A stretch of DNA of 64,000 nt from contig NC_134538.1 of assembly GCF_050624435.1 (NCBI RefSeq), positions 112,356,437 through 112,420,436 on the forward strand. The letters run 5' to 3'. The stretch comes from Tenrec ecaudatus (Eukaryota > Chordata > Mammalia > Afrosoricida > Tenrecidae). A program made the translations under genes and the position numbers. How positions within the stretch are numbered: the stretch's first letter is position 1; each line of letters begins with the position of its first letter. Positions 57,337 to 64,000 of this stretch are shown here, one piece after another. The notes beneath the pieces are model-generated. The model did not search any database. It was not told the DNA's origin and worked only from the letters and a program-made list of their open reading frames with translations.

Positions 57337-59055
57337 CCATGTGGGTTTTGTTGCTTCTGAGCTAGATGGCTGCTTGTTTACCTTCATGCCTTTAAGACCC
57401 CAGATGCTATATCTTTTGTTAGCCTGGCACCATCAGCTTTCTTCACCACATTTGCTAATTCACCTGCTTTGTCTTCAGCGGTTGTGTCGGGAAGGTGAGC
57501 ATCATATAATGCCAATTTAATAGAAGAAAGTATTCTTGCATTGAGGGAGTTCTTGAGTGGAGGCCCAATATCCTTCTGCTACCTTAATGCTAAACCTATA
57601 AATATATGCACCCAGATCTATTTCCCCATCCTCATATATAAATATATTTGCATATGTACATGTCTTTATCTAGACCTGCATAAATGCCTTTTGCCTCCTA
57701 AATCTTTCCTCTATTTCCTTTGACTTTCCTCTGGTCCCACTATCACGCTCAGTCTTCATTTGAGTTTCAGTAATTCCTCTTGGTTACATTGCCCTTGATC
57801 ATGCCATACCAGGTCTCCCACACCCTCCTCACTACCGATTTGGATCACTTGTTGTTCCCTTGTCTCTGGGTTTGTTAACACCACTACCTTTCCCCCCACC
57901 TCCCACCTCCCATGTCCCCCTGGAACTGTCAGTCCCCTTGTTTTCCCCTCCAGATTGTTCATCCAGCCTATCTTATTTAGACAGACCTGTGGAGATAATA
58001 ACATGCACAAAAAGAAGACAGAGCAAAACCAAGCAACAATATACAACAAAACAACAACAAATCAATGACAAACAAAACAAAACACAACAACAAAGAAAAC
58101 ATCAGCCTGTGTGATCGTGAAGTGCTGAAGGGATCAGTTATCAGGCATCAAAGAACAAAAAATTATATCATTGTGTGTCACCTCCATGATATGAACGCTG
58201 AAGACAAATGGGTACATAAGCAAATGTGGTGAAGAAAGCTGATGGTGCCAGGCTATCAAAAGAGATAGTGTCTGGGGTCTTAAAGGCTTGAAGGTAAACA
58301 AGTGGCCATCTAGGTCAGAAGCAACAAAACCTACATGGAAGAGGCACAGCAGCCTGTGCGATCATGAGGTGTCAAAGGGATCAGTTATCAGGCATCATCA
58401 GAACAAAAAATCTTACCATAATGAATGAGGGGGCAGTGCCGAGTGGAGACCCCAAACCCATTTGTAGGCCACTGGATATCCCCTTACAGAAGGGTCTTGG
58501 GGAGGTAGCGAGCCAATTAGGGTGCGATGTAGCAATGATGATAAATGCAACTTTCCTCTAGTTCCTAAATGCTTCCTGCTCCCCCACTCTCATGATCCCA
58601 ATTCTACCTTGCAAGTCTGGCTAGACCAGAAGATGTACACTAGTACGGATAGGAACTGGAAACACAGGGAATCCAGGGCAGATGATCCTTCAGTACCAGT
58701 GGTGTGTGTGGTGATACTGGAAGGGTAGAGGGAGGGTGGGTTGGAAAGGGGAAACTGATGACAAGGATCTACATGTGACCTCCTCCCCGGGGGACAGACA
58801 GCCGAAAAGGGAGTGAAGGGAGACATCGGACATGGCAAGATATGATAAAATAATCATTTATAAATTATCAAGGGTTCATGAGGGAGAGGGGAGTGGGGAG
58901 GGAGGGGAAAAATGAGGACCTGATGCCAGGGGCTTAAGTGGAGAGCAAATGTTTTGAGAATGATGAGGGCAATGAATATACAAATGTGCTTTACACAATT
59001 GATGTATGTATGGATTGTGATAAGAGCTGTATGAGCCCCTAATAAAATGATTTCA
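57337..59055 (+). mobile_element. L1 with 5' inversion (twin priming)
   Basis: 57,337 to about 58,095 is 3'UTR in minus orientation, and about 58,096-59,055 is 3'UTR in plus orientation. The inverted piece ends at CCATGTGG and the plus piece resumes at ATCAGCCTGTGTG, adjacent positions in the family. The plus part has the conserved module at 58,225-58,300, a polypurine tract at 58,878-58,910 and the tail CCCCTAATAAAATG. Flanks AAAAATCAAGACATT (57,322-57,336) and AAAAATCAAGACCTT (59,056-59,070) match 14 of 15. Confidence 0.93.
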
Positions 59056-59070
59056 AAAAATCAAGACCTT

Positions 59071-59194
59071 TGGAGGCAATATTTAAAAGGTAATATATTG
59101 GTAGATAGTGAAGAAATTATTTCTTGCTGGTCTCTAAATGGAAATAATTTTAAAAAACATTTTCAAATATTATATTTCTTCTCTTTCACCCACA
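59071..59194. other. Short unassigned spacer
   Basis: Nothing recognised. Confidence 0.4.
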
Positions 59195-59385
59195 AGGAGC
59201 CCGGTGATATAGTGGCTGTGCATTGGCCTACAAGCTGTATGGTCAACAGTTCAAAACCACCAGCAACTCTGGGAGAAAGACAAGATTTTCTACTCCATTG
59301 AACAGTGACAGTCTCAGAAAGTCACAGGCAGTTGCTATGAGCCAGCAGTGACTAAATGGCAGTGAGTTGGTTCTTTGTTTTTCAT
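59195..59385 (+). mobile_element. AfroSINE
   Basis: It starts AAGGAGCCCGGTGATATAG, has ATGGTCAACAGTTCAAAACC and ends GGCAGTGAGTTGG. Confidence 0.9.
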
Positions 59386-59439
59386 TCAATAGACAGATTA
59401 GATGATTTTATTTCTTCTATGCCTTATAATCTTATGAAA

Positions 59440-59605
59440 ATAAGTATTTGCAAGGTAAACAGACTGGAAGTGGCAGAACTTGGATATGTTACTTTCTGCC
59501 AGGTGATTGTTAGCAAGTCAACTGAGCATTTTCTAAAACTTTCCAATCATTAGTGAGATAAATATGCTGGAGTCGAAAGATCCTTTCCATTCTAACACTC
59601 TAAAA
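59440..59605 (+). mobile_element. MIR-like fragment
   Basis: TTAGCAAGTCAACTGAGC, GAGATAAATATGCTGGAG, then AAAGATCCTTTCCATTCTAAC parallel the MIR 3' half. Diverged. Confidence 0.55.
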
Positions 59606-60154
59606 AATAATAAAAATTCTCATCTTACTAAATATCACATTCCTTTTTATTATTCATATTTTAGCACGTTTAATATGGTGACTGGCTTGCAGTAAATACT
59701 TAATGCAGGTTTTCTGAATGAATTATTTGGGGTATATGAAGTATAAAATAGCTTTCTCTGAGGATTTTTAGCAATATTAAGATCTTAATATAGTAAAATT
59801 GTTTTACATAAAATGTTTGCAACTTTAGGTCACTATATCTTCTGGGCTATATTTTTATTTGTGAAAATGGAACTTGACCCTCTTATATTGCCTCTTTATC
59901 TAAAAATTGGATTTATTAGTAGAACTATGCATATATTATGTGGCAATAATCCAAATAGATTTCCTTAGCTTCTTGTATAAATTGCAAATGCATTTGAATA
60001 TAATTTACAAAATAATATACTTAAATGTGTCTAGGCATTTAATCATTTATTATATACTTATAATATTTCCTATAATATTTATTATATATTATATCTATAT
60101 TATATTATATTACATGACAGTGGACTAAAATGAAGAACTAACAGTTAGGGAGTC
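59606..60154. other. AT-rich spacer
   Basis: Extremely AT-rich at 60,040-60,115. No gene. Confidence 0.45.
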
Positions 60155-60325
60155 TTTTACTAAGTACTAGGCATTAAAGTATGTATCATTATTATGCCCA
60201 CTTTCCAGATGAACAATCCAAAGATAGCAAGGTTAAGTAGCTCACTCAAAGTCACCAATCCAATTAAAAGAACACTTAGGATTTGAACATAGGTAGCTGG
60301 CCTCATATGTGGTTATACTTTGTGT
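60155..60325 (-). mobile_element. MIR, antisense
   Basis: TCATTATTATGCCCACTTTCC, AGTAGCTCACTCAAAGTCAC, then TAGGATTTGAACATAGGTAG fit antisense MIR. Confidence 0.8.
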
Positions 60326-61296
60326 CAATTCCCAAGCCAGAGACAATGCCCTGAACTCTCTTTTCTGAGCTAGGCAGTCAACAGTTGTTGAACATTTGCT
60401 TGAAAAGCTTGTACTCTGTCAAGCTCTGGGCAAATTTCAAGTGGCTGCTTCTGTGACCTATGCTTTGTCCTGTGAACCCAGTCTGTGCTTCTTGATAGCC
60501 CAATGTTGGAAAGAGGATCATCCCCTCACCAGAAGTAACCATTTGCCTTGGTTTGTCTGAAGGGAACATCACCTATAAGTAGCCTTCTTTCTCTATTAAC
60601 ACAGTCATATTTCCTTACTCTAGATTACTTGTTCTGAAATATTCTCCTATAGGTATAAGACAATCCAAATGGCAAAGTATTTCAATTATTAATCTGGAGT
60701 TTCTTTTTAATGGATACAAAAGTTTCTAAGCAGTCTATCTTCCAGTTACATATTAATTGCTAGTACAGAAGCTAGATTTATGTTAAGATGTTAGAATAAA
60801 ATAGCTAAAATATTTGTACGTCCACTAGGAAATATGGTCATATATTTTATGATTTCCAAGCATAGTTGAACAGTTTTTGCAGTATAGGTCTATAAAATGA
60901 AGAGACATCTGCTGCATATGCTACTAAGTTATTATAAGGTGTCATATAAATAATTTATTCCTCAGATATTAACATAAGAGTATATCAAGTTTAAAATGTT
61001 TTATTTGAATAAAACTCTTCTTTCCTTCTCTATCATTCATTCATTCTTCAGAAAGTTGTTAAATTATCCTATATTGACCATTTTAAAAAATTTGTATGTG
61101 AGGTGGTACAATGCTACAGAGAATCTCTTGAGTTTAGATTTTAAGAATCTAAATTCTGAAATGTCCTGAAGTCAACAGCTGATTTAACAGTAACAGTTAC
61201 AACAAATAGGAAGAAAACTCCTACAGCACCTCTCAGACCAAAAGAGTAAGAATTTACCCAGCTTCTAGCACTTCAGATGCCTAAATACATTACAGT
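60326..61296. other. Unassigned AT-rich spacer
   Basis: No recognised repeat or coding signal. Confidence 0.4.
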
Positions 61297-61437
61297 GAAC
61301 TCAAACCCAGGCCCCGAGTCCATTCCGACTCATCGCGGCTCTGCAGGACTCAGTAGAACTAACTGCCCTGTGGGTTCTGAGACGTTAAACCTTGGCGAGG
61401 TCAGAAGGCCTCGCTCATCCTTCTCCCTCAGGTAAAT
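61297..61437 (-). mobile_element. AfroSINE, antisense, 5'-truncated
   Basis: AACCCAGGCCCCGAGTCC, TTCCGACTCATCGCGGC, then ATCCTTCTCCCTC. The tRNA-like head is missing. Confidence 0.8.
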
Positions 61438-61479
61438 CTTAGAACTGGAGGAAAAGAAAGTCAACGATTCATAGGCTAC

Positions 61480-62778
61480 TTTTTGTGTCGTTTTGTTTTT
61501 TCTTTCCTTTTTCCCATGTCTATCAATATAAGATAGGCAGGATAAACAATCCTGAGAAGAAAACGATGGGACTAACAGTTCCGGGAGGACATGGGAGAGG
61601 AGAAGGTGGGGGAAAGGGAGTTGGGAACCAACAAACCCAGGGACAAAGGAACAACGAGATCTAAAATCAGTGGCGAGGAGGGTGTAGAGAGCCTGGTGGG
61701 GTCTGATCAAGTACAATGTGGCTGAGAGGGAGTAAAGCGAGCTGAATGAAGGTCAAGCATGATAGTGGGGAAGGACGAAAGTAAAAGGAAATAGAGGAAA
61801 GAAGTAAAAGGCAAAACATTTTATAGGGGTATGAACATGGGCATGTACGTATATAAATATATTAATATATAATGATAGAGATATAGGTCTATGTACATAT
61901 ACCTATAGGTTAAATACTAAGGTAGTGGATGGATATTGGGCCTCTACTCAATTTCTTCCTCAATGCAAAAACACTTTGTTTTAATAAGCTGGCATTCTGT
62001 GATGCTCACCTTCCCAATATCATCTCTGAAGGCAAAATAAGTGCATAAGCTAATGTGGTGAAGAGAGCTGATGGTGCCCAGCTTTTACAAGATAAACCAT
62101 CTGGTGCCTTAAGTGTTTGAAGGTAAACAAGCAGCCATCTAGCAGGGAAGCAACAAAGCCCACATGGAGGAAGCACGCCAACCCATCTGATCACAAGGCG
62201 TCAATGGCATGAGGTATTAGGTATCAGAAGACCCCAAATAAACAACCATTTTGATATGAATGAGATGGGTCAGAGTGGAGACCCAAAGCCCATCTGTAGA
62301 CTATTGGACATCACCTCACAGAATGGTCACAAGGAGGGGACAAGCCAGCCGGGGTGCAGTTTAGCACCAACAAAACACATTACACTCCTCTAGTTCTTCT
62401 GCTAGACTGGAGCATGTACACTGGTATAGATAATAGCTCTGACACATGGAATCCAGAACAGACAAACCCCTCAGGAACAATAACGGGAGTAGTGATACCA
62501 TGAGGGTAGGGAGAAGAGAGGGGTCAAAGGGGGAGAAAGGGGGAACAGATCTCAGTGATCTATATTTCCCCCCTGCCCCCAGCGGGATGAATAACAGAAA
62601 CGTGAGTGAAGGGAGCCAGCCGATGGTGCAAGATATAATTTAATAAATTATCAAGCATTCAAGAGGGTGGGAGGGTAGGTGGGTGGGGGAGGGAGGGGAA
62701 AAAGAAGGAGCAGAGGCCAAGGGCTCAAGTAGAAAGAAAAGGTTTGGAAAATGATGATGACAGCACATGTACAAATGT
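61480..62778 (+). mobile_element. L1 3'UTR, longest contiguous copy
   Basis: About 1.3 kb without inversion: AAGATAGGCAGGATAAACAATC, AGGCAAAACATTTTATAGGGG, the conserved module at 62,050-62,125, CTCTAGTTCTTCTGC, and a polypurine tract at 62,665-62,700. It stops at GTACAAATGTGCA and lacks the AATAAAATG tail. An older L1 3'UTR follows directly, so the junction is a recombination or a later insertion into this copy. Confidence 0.85.
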
Positions 62779-63600
62779 GCATTTAATTGCAGCCTCAATC
62801 TAAGAACAATTAGTTCTTATGACATAGCCCTGCTTAATGGCTGTCCCCAGGAAGTGATCACTGAAGATAAGGGTGCTGTAGCAAATTGTGGTGAAGAAAG
62901 CAGATTCCTAGCTGTCAGAGCGAATAGTGTCGGGCGTCTGAAGGCTTGCCTTGAAGCAAGCAGATATCTAAGCAAGGCATTCATTAAGTCCATGTGGAAG
63001 AAGCACACCACCTATGTGTCCCAAGGATTGTAAATAATGAAAACTAAACTTGGAGGAAGGAACCGGATTAGAACCTAAACTCTGAACACCTGGTTTGTGG
63101 AAGGCTCTGGAGGACAGTGAAAGCCCCAAACCCGTGAAGCCTCAGGTGAAAACCTTCTCCCTCTGGGTCAGAGATGGGTAAGGCCTTGTTAGCCCAAAGA
63201 GCCTGCCGTAGGATGGCTGCCTGCAGTTGCAGGTGGGTCAGAATGTGACGCTGTGCCTTGATCTTCCTCTTGAACCAATATGTTGTTACAACTTTTCATA
63301 TTTTCTACTTTGTTTTTTGGCTTTCGGTTTGAGTTTTGCTTTGAATTTGTACGTTTTTGTAAAACCCAGGATAGGTAAATTTATAGAGACAACAGATGGA
63401 TTAATAGTTTCCATGGATTAATCATTTAAAGGGACATGGAAGGGAAGGTAGGTGGGAAATGGAAAGCTAGCAACAATGGGTACAAGGAAGTAGAAATATT
63501 CCAGAATTGAAATAGGTGATGGTTGCACAGCTCCAACGAATGTGATTAGACTAGTGAAATGCACGATGTCTGAACTGTCAAAAATGAATGAATTAATCAA
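62779..63600 (+). mobile_element. Older L1 3'UTR subfamily
   Basis: The same layout as 16,690-17,726: AGAACAATTAGTTCTTATGAC, the conserved module at 62,885-62,950, AAGCACACCACCTATGTGTCC, and an end near ACGAATGTGATTAGACTAGTG. The tail is eroded. The minus-strand frame at 62,817-63,011 is a shadow. Confidence 0.75.
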
Positions 63601-63614
63601 AAAATTGCCATGCA

Positions 63615-63692
63615 TAGAGGGACGTCAAAAAGTTCATGGAAAATGAAATAGAAAGATAATGGCTTTTCACGTGTACTTTTTGAAGACACCAT
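63615..63692. mobile_element. Mariner-type MITE
   Basis: An ~78-bp element with inverted ends: GGGACGTCAAAAAGTTCATGG at the left and TACTTTTTGAAGACACC at the right. The left end also matches the fragment at 6,264. No transposase. Confidence 0.75.
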
Positions 63693-63737
63693 GTACATAC
63701 TCTATAATGACAATGTGGATGCAGTAAAATTAGGCAG

Positions 63738-63935
63738 AGGAGCCCTGGTGGTGGAGAGATCATGTGCTGGGCTGGGATCCATAAGGTCAAGAGTTCAAAA
63801 GCCCCAGATGCTCCAGGAGAGAAAGACGGGGCTTTCTACTCCCATACAAAGTTAGAGTCTTGGAAACTCTTGTCCTGTAAGATTCCTATGAGTCGGCATT
63901 GAATAGATGGCAGTGGACTTTTTGAGCGGCAGTTA
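63738..63935 (+). mobile_element. AfroSINE, nearly full length
   Basis: It starts AGGAGCCCTGGTGGTGGAG, has AAGGTCAAGAGTTCAAAAGCC and ends TCCTATGAGTCGGCATTG and ATGGCAGTGGACTTTTTG. 63,936-64,000 is unassigned. Confidence 0.92.
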
Positions 63936-64000
63936 CAAGAGTCAGGGTCAGAGTGATGGAGCATGAAACAGTAACAACGGTTACTGCTAGCTTCAGAGAC

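Noticed and set aside
60040-60115. AT-rich palindromic cluster as an origin or matrix-attachment site
   Set aside because: Composition alone does not support the claim.
1-64000. CRISPR array, operon or phage-like system
   Set aside because: No regularly spaced short repeats, no ribosome-binding sites and no dense ORFs. Composition and repeats are mammalian.

Overview
This window looks like nuclear DNA from an afrotherian mammal, most likely a tenrec. Three things point there. (1) More than twenty copies of a tRNA-derived SINE of AfroSINE type. (2) Many pieces of an RTE (BovB-like) LINE whose 3' end resembles the SINE tail. (3) A 194-bp hAT element with SPIN-type termini at 23,905-24,098; among afrotherians I know SPIN only from tenrecs. 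The SINE, RTE and SPIN identities rest on motif recall, not on a database search, and the species call is inference.

I see no host protein-coding exon, rRNA gene, functional tRNA or CRISPR array. All open frames are short and either fall in transposon remnants or read through them antisense. The window is best read as intergenic or deep intronic DNA built almost entirely of retrotransposon layers.

Layout. 1-905: old L1 ORF2, antisense, cut by the window edge. 1.3-10.5 kb: AT-rich DNA with a possible LTR, a MER5-like hAT, several AfroSINEs, a solo LTR inside an AfroSINE, an RTE tail, a 151-bp tandem duplication and an L2 tail. 10.5-12.6 kb: a minus-strand L1 3'UTR containing two younger plus-strand L1 insertions. 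13.6-15.3 kb: antisense RTE split by a solo LTR. 16.4-17.7 kb: an older L1 3'UTR. 19.4-20.2 kb and 22.5-23.5 kb: plus-strand RTE, the second split by another LTR. 23.8-24.1 kb: two abutting hAT elements, one SPIN-like. 25.6-33.2 kb: RTE, MIR and a dense AfroSINE cluster. 33.2-33.9 kb: a 5'-inverted L1 with two tails. 34.0-39.8 kb: two long antisense RTEs. 42.8-43.5 kb: a mariner transposase relic. 45.3-50.9 kb: RTE endonuclease region, L1 (minus), AfroSINE and L1 (plus). 51.0-52.1 kb: RTE. 53.2-53.8 kb: solo LTR. 54.3-59.1 kb: L1 fragments and a textbook 5'-inverted L1 with a 15-bp target duplication. 59.2-64.0 kb: AfroSINE, MIR, two L1 3'UTRs and a mariner-type MITE.

Relations between elements. 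RTE supplies the likely machinery for AfroSINE. L1 elements carry a long modular 3'UTR with a conserved block and a polypurine tract. The nested insertions give a relative history: RTE and AfroSINE before the LTRs, and older L1 before younger L1.
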